Source: Dasania phycosphaerae
GTDB lineage: Bacteria > Pseudomonadota > Gammaproteobacteria > Pseudomonadales > Dasaniaceae
Reading direction: 5' to 3'
Assembly: GCF_026891035.1 (NCBI RefSeq)
Contig: NZ_JAPTGG010000017.1
Location: 1 to 64,000 of the forward strand
Length of the DNA: 64,000 nucleotides
The position numbers and the translations under genes are program-made. Below are positions 35,090-44,086 of this stretch, piece by piece (within the stretch, counting starts at the first letter, position 1; every line of letters starts with the position of its first letter). The notes under the pieces were generated by a model. The model was not told the origin of the DNA. It did not search any database and was given only the letters and a program-made list of their open reading frames with translations.

Positions 35090-35925
35090 GGGTTTAGCGC
35101 TGCTTCCACTTTTGGCTGATCGTATTGGCTTAACCGGTTAATTCTAATCATTTGCCGCAGCTCTTTAATATACTCCTCACCCCTAGTGGAATAACTGAGC
35201 AAACCTTCAGCTAAAACAGAACCTGATAAGGGCGCATTTTTAGCGCGTAAATCCGCACGTATCTCTCGCAGCTCTATATAAGCGCTGTAGGCATTGAGGT
35301 TATGCATATAGCTCACCACGGAGTCCATAGGGCTGGCAAAACTAGCCACCTCGTAGGTTTCACCCTCAGGCCTGCCTGTGGGCACTATGCCGCAGCCTAC
35401 CGAAAAGCACCATTGCCCGTATAAGTTATTACCCTGTAGCGCAAAACGCGAGGTGCCCCAGGCTGATTCATTGGCTGATTGCGCCAGCGCCAAAGAAGGC
35501 GGTATTTTATCCACTCGTATTAATAGCTGCTCTATTATTTTTAGCGGCTGATAACCCTTACTCTCGACATTGTATTTTTTTGCCCACTTTAGTAACCATT
35601 TTTTGTCGCTGGCGACTAATTTATTGCCCTGCTGTAAGCTCGCTTGCAGCTCTAAAATACGTGCCCGGCGCCGCATTATCCTATCGTTTTCCAGTTCTAT
35701 CATAGGCAGCATAAACGCAAAAAAAGCCGCCTTTTTTTTCCGTACTGACTTGTACTGCTTAAAATCAGGCAAGGTATTGACTAAAGCGGCGGCGCGCTCA
35801 TCTAATTGATCAGTGGCATCAAAGGGTTCAGGCTCAGGATAATAAATATATAAAACCACCATCAAAGCCACAAACAGTAGCAGCAAGGGCAACATCACTT
35901 TTTGCATCACATAACGAACTAACAT
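35086..35925 (-). CDS. Bax-like glucosaminidase domain protein
   Basis: This 279-aa protein has one N-terminal membrane anchor (about 10-28), then a periplasmic glucosaminidase domain with PPSLALAQSANESAWGTSRFA (catalytic Glu) and NNLYGQWCF. E. coli Bax has the same layout. It probably cleaves N-acetylglucosaminyl bonds in peptidoglycan. Confidence 0.85.
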   Translation of the reverse strand: MLVRYVMQKVMLPLLLLFVALMVVLYIYYPEPEPFDATDQLDERAAALVNTLPDFKQYKSVRKKKAAFFAFMLPMIELENDRIMRRRARILELQASLQQGNKLVASDKKWLLKWAKKYNVESKGYQPLKIIEQLLIRVDKIPPSLALAQSANESAWGTSRFALQGNNLYGQWCFSVGCGIVPTGRPEGETYEVASFASPMDSVVSYMHNLNAYSAYIELREIRADLRAKNAPLSGSVLAEGLLSYSTRGEEYIKELRQMIRINRLSQYDQPKVEAALNP

Positions 35926-36024
35926 AAACCAACCTTTAGCGGTGTATCACTATTAAGCTTTTGCGCGAGGGCCGGATGCTACTGAAATAGCCGCTGCATC
36001 GCAATCTTGACTTTGCGGTGAAAA

Positions 36025-36693
36025 TTACTGGGCTAACTGCTCTAATAACAGTTCACGTTGACGCCAGTCGGGGAAAATACTGGCCAAATATTGGTAAAAA
36101 CGGCGGCTGTGGTTCATCTCCAGCATATGACAAAGCTCGTGTACCACCACATAGTCTATGCAAGCCTGCGGGTATTTCATTAGCTCTACATTAAGAGTAA
36201 TTACCCCCGCACTGGAGCAGCTGCCCCAGCGACGTTTCATCACCCTTAGCTTTAATTGCGGCATGGCCTTGTTGATAGGTAACTGAGGAAAATAAAACTG
36301 CAAGCGCTGTAAAAAATATACTTTGCCCTGCGCCCTATACCACTCGGTTAAACAGTTTTTAATATGAGCTTGATCCTGCGGCAGCGTGGCCGCCACCTTA
36401 AAGTGACCGTCTTGCAGGCTCACACAGTTGCGGGCTGCCGCTTTAATTTGCAAAGGGTAGCGCTCACCTAAATAAGGTTGCAGCTCGCCGTGAGTAAAAC
36501 CAGGTTTGTTCGCCAAAGCTTGACGACGCTGTTGCTGCTGTTTCAGTACCCAGTCGCGGCGTTCGCTAACAAAGCGCTCTATCTCGCGTTTGGCCAACCA
36601 TTTGGGCACGCGCACTTCTACACTGGCGTCTTCCAACACATGCAGAGCCATGGTTTTACGCGCCTGCCGTTTTACGCTGAATTCAAAAGACAC
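36025..36693 (-). CDS. YgjP-like metal-dependent peptidase/hydrolase
   Basis: This 222-aa protein has the SprT-like/DUF45 zinc site VVVHELCHMLEMNHSRRF (HExxH type, with the third His downstream), preceded by MKRRWGSCSSAGVITLN. Its substrate is unknown. It starts 2 bp after recQ ends and is probably co-transcribed with it. Confidence 0.85.
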   Translation of the reverse strand: MSFEFSVKRQARKTMALHVLEDASVEVRVPKWLAKREIERFVSERRDWVLKQQQQRRQALANKPGFTHGELQPYLGERYPLQIKAAARNCVSLQDGHFKVAATLPQDQAHIKNCLTEWYRAQGKVYFLQRLQFYFPQLPINKAMPQLKLRVMKRRWGSCSSAGVITLNVELMKYPQACIDYVVVHELCHMLEMNHSRRFYQYLASIFPDWRQRELLLEQLAQ

Positions 36694-36695
36694 GC

Positions 36696-38513
36696 TTACA
36701 GAGCCTCAGCATAATCATTAATCACCGACACAAACTCGGCCCCGTATTTTTCCAGTTTATTCTCACCTACGCCGTGTATGGCCAACATTTCAGGCAGCGA
36801 CATGGGCATGACTTCAATCATCTCGCGCAGGGTTTTATTGCCAAACACCACATAGGGCGGCACATTGTTTTCATCGGCTATACGCTTGCGACAATCCCGC
36901 AAGGCGTTCCACAAAGCTTCATGCTCTATAGGCACTTCTGTTTTACTGGGCTGACGTTTGCTGCTACTGATTTTTAATTCTTCTTTACGTAATTGCAGAG
37001 CCTGTTCGCCTTTTAAAATCGGACGGCACTGCTCGGTTAATTGCAGCGCGCTATAACCCTCTACATCTACCCGCAATAAGCCCCGCACGACTAATTGGCG
37101 TATGACCGAGCGCCACTGCGGCTCGGAAATATCCTTACCTATGCCAAAAGTGCTGAGTTGCTGGTGGCCATGCTGCAAAACTTTGTCGCTTTCCTTGCCC
37201 TGCAACACATCCAAAATATGGCCTACCCCAAAGCGTTGGCCGGTGCGATAAATGGCTGATAGCACCTTTTGTGCCGCCACACTGGCATCCCAGGTTTCGG
37301 GAGGGATCTGGCAGTTATCACAGTTGCCACAATGTTCTGAAGCTTCATCATTAAAATAATTCAACAACACTTTGCGACGACAGCTGGTGACCTCACACAG
37401 CCCTAACATGGCATCCAGCTTATGGCGCTCTACCCGTTTAAACTGCTCGGCCCCTTCCGATTGTGCCAGCATTTGCTGCAGGCGCACTACGTCTTGCAAG
37501 CCGTAAACCATCCAGGCTTCAGAATCACCACCATCGCGACCCGCCCTACCGGTTTCTTGATAGTAGGCCTCTATGCTTTTGGGTAAATCCAAGTGGGCAA
37601 CAAAGCGTACATCGGGTTTATCTATACCCATACCAAAGGCAATAGTGGCGACGATGATCACGCCCTCTTCCCGTAAAAAACGATTTTGATGGCTTTCACG
37701 CAGCTGTGCCGGTAAGCCTGCATGGTAGGGCAACGCATTATAGCCCTGCTTAGTCAGCCACTCGGCGGTGTCCTCCACTTTGCGACGCGACAGGCAATAA
37801 ACAATGCCCGCCTCGCCTTGGCGATTTTTTAAAAAGGCCAGCAATTGTTTACGTGCATTGCTTTTAACTGCAATGGCATAGCGTATGTTGGGGCGGTCGA
37901 AACCACCGACAAACTGCTGGGCTTGCTGCAGCGACAGCCTGTGAATAATTTCTTGCCGGGTGCGCACATCGGCAGTGGCGGTTAAAGCTACCCGCGGCAC
38001 CTGCGGAAAATAATCGTGCAATAAGCTTAGGGATAAATAGTCAGAGCGGAAATCATGGCCCCACTGCGAAACACAGTGAGCCTCGTCTATAGCAAATAAT
38101 GCCAGCTGGCATTGCGACAGTAATTGCAGAGTGCGCTCTTGTATCAAACGCTCAGGGGCGATGTAGAGTAAATCCAGTTGCTGATCGCGCAGCTGTTGCT
38201 CTACATGATTTTGCTCGGCAATAGAGAGCGTAGAGTTTAAATAGGCCGCCGAAACACCCAGCTGGCGCATAGCATTAACCTGATCTTGCATCAGGGCAAT
38301 CAAGGGCGAAATCACTATGCCCACTCCCGGCCGCAAGATGGAAGGCAGTTGATAACAGAGTGATTTCCCCGCCCCAGTAGGCATTAACACCAAGGCATCG
38401 CCGCCAGCCACTAAGGTGTTTATTACCGCCTCTTGATCGCCACGAAAACTATCGTAGCCATAGAGTTGCTGTAGTAGTGCTTGCGGGGTTTGGGTGTGGG
38501 GCGTTGTTATCAT
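36696..38513 (-). CDS. recQ: ATP-dependent DNA helicase RecQ
   Basis: This superfamily 2 3'-5' helicase acts in recombination and fork repair. Walker A is PTGAGKSLCYQLPS. The DEAH box and aromatic loop are IDEAHCVSQWGHDFR. The zinc-binding cysteines are in CRRKVLLNYF and HCGNCDNC, followed by the winged-helix and a C-terminal HRDC domain (MSLPEMLAIHGVGENKLEKY). ATG at 38513 gives 605 aa; a GTG five codons upstream (38528) is possible. Confidence 0.95.
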   Translation of the reverse strand: MITTPHTQTPQALLQQLYGYDSFRGDQEAVINTLVAGGDALVLMPTGAGKSLCYQLPSILRPGVGIVISPLIALMQDQVNAMRQLGVSAAYLNSTLSIAEQNHVEQQLRDQQLDLLYIAPERLIQERTLQLLSQCQLALFAIDEAHCVSQWGHDFRSDYLSLSLLHDYFPQVPRVALTATADVRTRQEIIHRLSLQQAQQFVGGFDRPNIRYAIAVKSNARKQLLAFLKNRQGEAGIVYCLSRRKVEDTAEWLTKQGYNALPYHAGLPAQLRESHQNRFLREEGVIIVATIAFGMGIDKPDVRFVAHLDLPKSIEAYYQETGRAGRDGGDSEAWMVYGLQDVVRLQQMLAQSEGAEQFKRVERHKLDAMLGLCEVTSCRRKVLLNYFNDEASEHCGNCDNCQIPPETWDASVAAQKVLSAIYRTGQRFGVGHILDVLQGKESDKVLQHGHQQLSTFGIGKDISEPQWRSVIRQLVVRGLLRVDVEGYSALQLTEQCRPILKGEQALQLRKEELKISSSKRQPSKTEVPIEHEALWNALRDCRKRIADENNVPPYVVFGNKTLREMIEVMPMSLPEMLAIHGVGENKLEKYGAEFVSVINDYAEAL

Positions 38514-38544
38514 GGCGCAATTATACACAGCTCATGGGTTTTCG

Positions 38545-38574
38545 TTGTGGTTAGTGTTGGCTTTTCATTACAAT
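38545..38574 (+). promoter_or_regulatory. Possible bioA promoter
   Basis: TTGTGG (38545-38550) and TACAAT (38569-38574) are separated by 18 bp in the 91-bp recQ-bioA divergent gap. The -10 is good and the -35 is fair. No clear BirA operator is seen. Confidence 0.35.
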
Positions 38575-38604
38575 AGGCTTTTTGCCAGCAATACAGGCCA
38601 GCTT

Positions 38605-39900
38605 ATGTCCAACTCCGCCCTTAGCACCGAACAAATTTTAGCCATAGACAAAGCCCATATCTGGCACCCCTATGCCTCCATGACCGATGCACCGCCCAGT
38701 TACCCTGTGGTGTCGGCCAAAGGTGTGCGCCTAAAGCTGGCTGACGGCCGCGAGTTAATAGACGGCATGTCATCTTGGTGGGCCGCCATACACGGTTACA
38801 ACCATCCGGTGCTAAACCAAGCCGCCAAGACTCAACTGGATGATATGTCCCATGTCATGTTTGGCGGTATTACCCACCCCCCCGCCGCCAAATTGGCCAA
38901 ACTGCTAGTGGATATTACTCCTGCGCCGCTGTCTAAAGTGTTTATTAGTGACTCAGGTTCTGTGGCGGTAGAAGTCGCTATTAAGATGGCTTTGCAATAT
39001 TGGTACTCCATAGGCCGCAAAGAGAAAAATCAATTATTAACCGTGCGCAATGGCTACCACGGCGACACCTTTGGCGCCATGGCGGTATGTGACCCCACCA
39101 CGGGTATGCATCATATTTTTCAAGATGTATTGCCTCAGCACCATTTTGTCGCCCAGCCTCAATGCCGCTTTGATGAAAGCTTTGAAGAGCAACATATAGC
39201 CGACATGAAAGCCGCGCTAGAGCAGCATCATCAACAACTGGCAGCGGTGATTATAGAGCCCATAGTGCAAGGCGCCGGCGGTATGCATTTTTACTCCCCC
39301 GCTTACCTAACACGGCTGCGCCAGCTGTGCGATGAATACGATGTGCTGTTAATACTGGATGAAATTGCCACCGGCTTTGGCCGCACCGGTAAATTATTTG
39401 CCTGCGAGCACGCCAATATCAGCCCCGATATTATGTGCCTAGGCAAAGCCATTACCGGTGGCTATTTGAGTCTAGCGGCCACCCTATGCACCGAAAAAAT
39501 CAGCACGGGTATTAGCCAGGGCGAAGCCGGCTGCTTTATGCACGGCCCTACCTTTATGGGCAACCCGCTGGCCACGGCAGTAGCCTGCGCCAGCATAGAG
39601 CTACTACTATCTCAGCCTTGGCAACGGGTAGTCGCTAATATAGAGCAGCAATTGCAACAGGGCTTAAAACCCGCGCAAGATTTAGCGCAGGTCGCGGAAG
39701 TACGCGTACTGGGAGCGATAGGGGTAATAGAAATGAAAGAGGCCGTGAATATGGCCACTATACAAAAACAATTGGTAGACGAGGGGGTATGGATTAGACC
39801 CTTTGGCAAACTGGTTTATACCATGCCGCCCTTTATTATTAGCGATGAAGACCTGGCAACGCTATGCGCTAAAATTGTCAAAGTCCTCAGCCTGCAATAA
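38605..39900 (+). CDS. bioA: Adenosylmethionine-8-amino-7-oxononanoate aminotransferase (DAPA synthase)
   Basis: This 431-aa PLP enzyme of biotin synthesis uses SAM as amino donor to make 7,8-diaminopelargonate. It begins with the family's HIWHPYASMTD, and has DGMSSWWAAIHGYNHP, ILDEIATGFGRTG and the PLP lysine in CLGKAITGGYLSLAATL. The ATG at 38605 with AGG upstream fits the family start; an open frame reaching 38494 would overlap recQ. No other bio genes are adjacent. Confidence 0.95.
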   Translation: MSNSALSTEQILAIDKAHIWHPYASMTDAPPSYPVVSAKGVRLKLADGRELIDGMSSWWAAIHGYNHPVLNQAAKTQLDDMSHVMFGGITHPPAAKLAKLLVDITPAPLSKVFISDSGSVAVEVAIKMALQYWYSIGRKEKNQLLTVRNGYHGDTFGAMAVCDPTTGMHHIFQDVLPQHHFVAQPQCRFDESFEEQHIADMKAALEQHHQQLAAVIIEPIVQGAGGMHFYSPAYLTRLRQLCDEYDVLLILDEIATGFGRTGKLFACEHANISPDIMCLGKAITGGYLSLAATLCTEKISTGISQGEAGCFMHGPTFMGNPLATAVACASIELLLSQPWQRVVANIEQQLQQGLKPAQDLAQVAEVRVLGAIGVIEMKEAVNMATIQKQLVDEGVWIRPFGKLVYTMPPFIISDEDLATLCAKIVKVLSLQ

Positions 39901-39928
39901 GGCTGCTTTTAGCAGGTCTTATAGCCAT

Positions 39929-39960
39929 AAAAAAACCGAGGTATTAACTCGGTTTTTTTA
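39929..39960. terminator. Bidirectional terminator between bioA and csrA
   Basis: CCGAG/CTCGG extended by a run of A pairing with a run of T, loop GTATTAA. It lies 28 bp after bioA and just after the convergent csrA stop. Confidence 0.8.
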
Positions 39961-39964
39961 TGGT

Positions 39965-40156
39965 TTAAGCTTCTTTTTGGTTACCAATTTCAGCTTGACC
40001 GTGTATGCGCTCATATATTTCTTCGCGGTGGACTTCAACATCGCGTGGGGCATCTATACCTATACGAATTTGATTGCCCTTGCTGGCTAATACAGTCACT
40101 GTGACATCATCACCGATTTTCAGTGACTCACCGACTCTTCTAGTTAAAATCAACAT
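39965..40156 (-). CDS. csrA: Carbon storage regulator CsrA (RsmA)
   Basis: This 63-aa RNA-binding post-transcriptional regulator begins MLILTRRVGESLKIGDDV and continues NQIRIGIDAPRDVEVHREEIY; both binding strands are intact. The ATG at 40156 has AGGAG eight bases upstream. The open frame extends 14 codons further, but that is not the family start. It is alone rather than next to lysC/alaS. Confidence 0.96.
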   Translation of the reverse strand: MLILTRRVGESLKIGDDVTVTVLASKGNQIRIGIDAPRDVEVHREEIYERIHGQAEIGNQKEA

Positions 40157-40371
40157 AGTTACAACTCCTAAAGGTAATATCCCTGGTAGTTCCATCAACT
40201 AACTATGCGCTATCGTATAGCATCAAAGGTGCTACATCAATGACGACTTATACCTATACACCTAATTAAAGTTCCTGATGCTCAATAATTCAAGGAGGCT
40301 GCCGATATCTGGTCTACACTTATTCCCGAATAAGCCCCCACATAACTTAATTTAGATAATTTGGAATAACA

Positions 40372-42669
40372 TTGAATAAGAATTATACGAAAACAATAGG
40401 CTTACTAGGTTTTGGTAGTTTGTTCATATTAGCCAATCCTAGCTTAGCGAATAGCCCCACACCCTCCCATCCACAGGCCTTAGAAGAAGTGTTAGTCACG
40501 GCCTTAAGGCGCGAGCAAGCACTATCCAAAGTGCCCTTGGCGGTTAACGTGCTGAGCGCAGACTTAATCCAACGCTCCAGCCTGCAAACCCTTAGCGAAA
40601 TCTCGGCGCTGGTACCCAACCTGCAGGTGGCACAACCCAATGGCGAAGTACTACCGCTGTTCTCCATACGCGGCATTAGCATGGCGGATTACAGCACTAA
40701 CCAATCCAGCCCCGTGGGTATCTATCAAGACGGGGTTTATCTCAGCAGCAATTTCATGCACGGCCTAGCCATGTTTGACTTGCAACGGGTGGAAGTCTTA
40801 AAAGGGCCACAGGGGACCTTATACGGCCGCAATACCACGGCTGGGGCCATCAACCTACTGAGCAATAGCCCAGACTTTACTGCCGATGGCTACGCCTCAT
40901 TAAGCCTAGGTAATTACAATGCCCACGAATTTAACGGTGCCTATGAGACGCCCTTGATAGAGAATAAGCTGGCCGCACGCTTAGCCACCAATATTGCTCG
41001 CACCGATGGCTATAGCGAAAATCATACCCCAGGCCTAGATGACCTCAACCAAGTTGACCGTCAATCTTATAGATTAAGCCTGCGCTATCAGGCCAACGAC
41101 AACGTAGAAGCCATACTCAAACTTAACAGCAGCCGCAGCGACACCAACGCCCCCGCGGTAATACCTGAAGCCACCATAGCCACGGCAGCAGGCAATATAG
41201 ATGTACTCAGTGCCACCCTAGGGCTGTTTAGCCAACCTTTTTATGTACGCCCCAGTGGCTTTGACGGCCACGATGCCAATAATGGCAAAAATGGCAAAAT
41301 GGCTATAGCGGTAGACGGTGCCAGCTTGGCACTTAACTGGCAGCTGGACAGCGTTAACCTAAACTCCACCACCGCTTACTACGATAGCAGCTATGATTTG
41401 CGCGCCGATAGCGATGGCACCCCCCAACAGTTACTGGAGCTGGACTACCTCACCGACAGCCGCCAGTTCAGCCAGGAATTTAGCATTAGCAGCCTAGAGA
41501 CCGCACCGCTAGGCTATATTGCCGGGGTTTACTACCACCAAGACAGCGTAGACACCCACGTCACCTTTGATTACTTCCACAGTCTGGAGGCTGTATTACC
41601 CGGCTACGCCCCTCCCAACACTGGCTTTACCCAAGAGCAGCGCTACGAGCAAGACAGGCACTCACTAGCCATCTACGGCCAGCTAGACTACCAGCTTAGC
41701 GATGCGCTCACCCTCACCGCTGGCCTGCGCTATACCCGCGACCGCAATAAGCAATACAACGTTAACACTTCCATTGGCAATTACGCTGGAGTCCCCTTGG
41801 AGGGTTTAATCCCCCTAACATTCCCCTATGAGCCCAATGCGGCATACCCCAGCCAACGCATTAATGATGAAGAGTGGACCGGCACCAGCAAGCTGGCCTA
41901 CCAGCTCAGCGATGAGCACATGCTCTACGGCTCTTACAGCCGCGGTTATCGCGGTAGCGCTTTTAACGGCGCCGCGGTGAATGACGCCAGCGAGTTGGCC
42001 CCGGTAGACCCGGAGTATGTCAACGCCTATGAAATTGGTGCCAAGGGGCAATGGTTAAACGGCCAGCTGCAATACCGCTCGGCACTGTTTTACTACGACT
42101 ATCGCGGCCTGCAATTTATTAATATAGTCGGCACCCGCCAGTTGCTGGAAAGTGCCGACAGAGCCAGCGTTAAAGGCTTGGATTTAGAGCTAAACGCCCA
42201 AATCACCGAACAACTCAGCCTGCAAGCGGGGCTGGGCTTGATAGACTCGGAATTTAAAAAAGGCATCAATCTAGATGCGGGTGGCCAAAGTTGGGATCTA
42301 TCGGGTAATGCGTTAGCCAATGCCCCCGATATCAATGCCAATCTCTCTGCCAATTACCAGTGGCCAATTAAACAAGGGCAATTGGACTTTTACCTCAATT
42401 ATCAATTTATTGATGACCAATGGTTTACCGCCTTTAACGACAGCGCGGGCTACGACAGTATAGGCCAAAGCAACTACAGCCTGGTCGACGGCCGTATTAG
42501 CTTTACGCCCAGCAGCAACAGCAATATCAAGCTTGCCCTATGGGGTAAAAACCTAACGGATCAAGAGTACAAGGTCTACGCCATTAACCTCAGTGAAGCC
42601 TTTGGTTATAACTACACCATTAGGGGCGCACCACGCACCTACGGTATAGAGTTAAGCTATAACTTTTAA
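40372..42669 (+). CDS. TonB-dependent outer membrane receptor
   Basis: This 765-aa protein has a signal peptide (about 1-27), a TonB-box-like EEVLVTALRREQ, a plug domain (LKGPQGTLYGRNTTAGAINL) and a 22-strand-type beta-barrel ending in aromatic YGIELSYNF. It belongs to the broad group of receptors that import siderophores or other large nutrients; the substrate cannot be told. The start is a TTG (40372) and the upstream ribosome site is weak. A terminator follows at 42808. Confidence 0.88.
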   Translation: MNKNYTKTIGLLGFGSLFILANPSLANSPTPSHPQALEEVLVTALRREQALSKVPLAVNVLSADLIQRSSLQTLSEISALVPNLQVAQPNGEVLPLFSIRGISMADYSTNQSSPVGIYQDGVYLSSNFMHGLAMFDLQRVEVLKGPQGTLYGRNTTAGAINLLSNSPDFTADGYASLSLGNYNAHEFNGAYETPLIENKLAARLATNIARTDGYSENHTPGLDDLNQVDRQSYRLSLRYQANDNVEAILKLNSSRSDTNAPAVIPEATIATAAGNIDVLSATLGLFSQPFYVRPSGFDGHDANNGKNGKMAIAVDGASLALNWQLDSVNLNSTTAYYDSSYDLRADSDGTPQQLLELDYLTDSRQFSQEFSISSLETAPLGYIAGVYYHQDSVDTHVTFDYFHSLEAVLPGYAPPNTGFTQEQRYEQDRHSLAIYGQLDYQLSDALTLTAGLRYTRDRNKQYNVNTSIGNYAGVPLEGLIPLTFPYEPNAAYPSQRINDEEWTGTSKLAYQLSDEHMLYGSYSRGYRGSAFNGAAVNDASELAPVDPEYVNAYEIGAKGQWLNGQLQYRSALFYYDYRGLQFINIVGTRQLLESADRASVKGLDLELNAQITEQLSLQAGLGLIDSEFKKGINLDAGGQSWDLSGNALANAPDINANLSANYQWPIKQGQLDFYLNYQFIDDQWFTAFNDSAGYDSIGQSNYSLVDGRISFTPSSNSNIKLALWGKNLTDQEYKVYAINLSEAFGYNYTIRGAPRTYGIELSYNF

Positions 42670-42807
42670 GATTAGCTCAACTAAACACTCGCTACAGGGA
42701 AGTAGCTCCCGCTCTCTTCTCTCCCAGTTTTCTTCTCACCCACCAGCCATTATTTCAAGCCTAGCGCGCAAGCTATTTGATTTTATTATCAAGTTTTTTG
42801 GCAGCCA

Positions 42808-42846
42808 TAAAAAAAGCGCTAGCCATAACAACTAACGCTTTTTTTA
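42808..42846. terminator. Bidirectional terminator
   Basis: A-run + GCG paired with CGC + T-run, with inner CTAG/CTA pairing, between the convergent TonB receptor and the small acidic protein gene. Confidence 0.7.
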
Positions 42847-42878
42847 GTCTGGCTTGTTTAGCCAAAAAGCAAGACTAA

Positions 42879-43088
42879 TTACTCAGCTGCTTCTTCGCCA
42901 GCTTCTTCAGCAGGCGCTTCTTCTACAGGAGCAGGCGCAGCTTCAGTTAGCTTGATTAAGCCTTCAGCTAAAAGAATTTTTACTTTCTCTTCACCGTTGA
43001 TCGCTTTTTTATCGGCACCGATTACTGCATAACGCTCGTCGTTACGCTGCTTAATGGTGTACTCAGACGTCTTCTTTACTGTTTTCAT
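42879..43088 (-). CDS. Small conserved-looking protein with acidic Ala/Glu-rich tail
   Basis: This 69-aa protein is not recognised. Residues 1-46 are polar and basic (MKTVKKTSEYTIKQRNDERY, then a predicted short strand/helix region ending KILLAEGLIKL). Residues 47-69 are a run of Ala, Pro and Glu. The ATG follows AAGGATGAACC-type leader bases. It has its own terminator downstream and lies 56 bp from secF. No signal peptide or cysteine. The strong start site and terminator argue for a real gene. Confidence 0.7.
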   Translation of the reverse strand: MKTVKKTSEYTIKQRNDERYAVIGADKKAINGEEKVKILLAEGLIKLTEAAPAPVEEAPAEEAGEEAAE

Positions 43089-43144
43089 GGTTCATCCTTT
43101 CTACAGTGGTTAAGGTCAGGCACTATGCCCAGCCAGTTTAAAAA

Positions 43145-44065
43145 TTAAGGGAGCTCATCAACCTCACCGCCTTCTTTTTGAGGTGGGATTAAATCTTCTT
43201 TAGTAAGATCCATAGCAAGCAGCACATTGGCAGCCACATAAATCGATGAATAGGTACCAACAAACACACCAATTAGCAAAGCCATAGCAAAACCGTGTAT
43301 TAACTCACCGCCAAAAACAAACAAGGCAATTAATACCAACAAGGTGGTTAAGGAGGTCACCAAGGTTCTTGCCAAGGTTTCGGTTAAAGATATGTTAATA
43401 ATTTCTATAGGGCTGGCTTTACGCACCTTGCGAAAATTTTCACGGATGCGGTCAGACACCACGATAGTATCGTTAAGCGAGTAACCAATCACCGCTAATA
43501 CCGCCGCCAATACCGTCAAATCGAAATCGACTTGTAAGATAGAAAATATACCCAAAGTAATAATCACATCGTGTATTAACGCGGATACCGCACCTACCGA
43601 AAATTTAAACTGAAAGCGCAACGCCACATAAAGCATCACCAAACCCAAAGCCATTAACATAGCTAGGCCGCCCTGCTCTTTTAGTTCATCACCGACTTGC
43701 GGGCCGACAAACTCGACACGACGCAGCTCTATCTCACTGCTGACATCTTGGCTTAGCGTCTGGATGATTTCATTACCTAGCTGATCACTATGGCCATGAG
43801 GCAAGCGCACCAACACATCGGTATCGGAGCCAAAGTTAACCACCACAGCACCTTTATAACCGGCATTTTCTAAGGTTTTGCGCACATTTTGCAAAGGCTC
43901 AGCGACGCTGTAGTTTACCTCTACCAAAGTACCGCCAGTAAAATCTAAACCAAAGTTTAAGCCCTTGATTGCCAGCGAGCCTATAGACAGCAGCAGTAAT
44001 ATTAGAGAAATACCGGCAGCAATTTTTCGCTGCCCCATAAAATTAATTATTTTTTGTTCTGACAT
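43145..44065 (-). CDS. secF: Protein translocase subunit SecF
   Basis: This 306-aa inner-membrane protein has six membrane segments. It contains GLNFGLDFTGGTLVEVNYS and the RND-type core VIGYSLNDTIVVSDRIREN. With SecD it uses the proton gradient to pull proteins out of the Sec channel. It lies 21 bp after secD. Confidence 0.96.
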   Translation of the reverse strand: MSEQKIINFMGQRKIAAGISLILLLLSIGSLAIKGLNFGLDFTGGTLVEVNYSVAEPLQNVRKTLENAGYKGAVVVNFGSDTDVLVRLPHGHSDQLGNEIIQTLSQDVSSEIELRRVEFVGPQVGDELKEQGGLAMLMALGLVMLYVALRFQFKFSVGAVSALIHDVIITLGIFSILQVDFDLTVLAAVLAVIGYSLNDTIVVSDRIRENFRKVRKASPIEIINISLTETLARTLVTSLTTLLVLIALFVFGGELIHGFAMALLIGVFVGTYSSIYVAANVLLAMDLTKEDLIPPQKEGGEVDELP

Positions 44066-44086
44066 AATATAACCGTTATTTCCGTG

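Noticed and set aside
38530..38604. BirA operator in front of bioA
   Set aside because: TTGT...ACAA half-sites can be found but spacing and inner bases do not fit TTGTAAACC-N15-GGTTTACAA.
39803..40090. 95-aa plus-strand open frame over csrA
   Set aside because: It starts inside bioA, crosses the terminator and is antisense to csrA.
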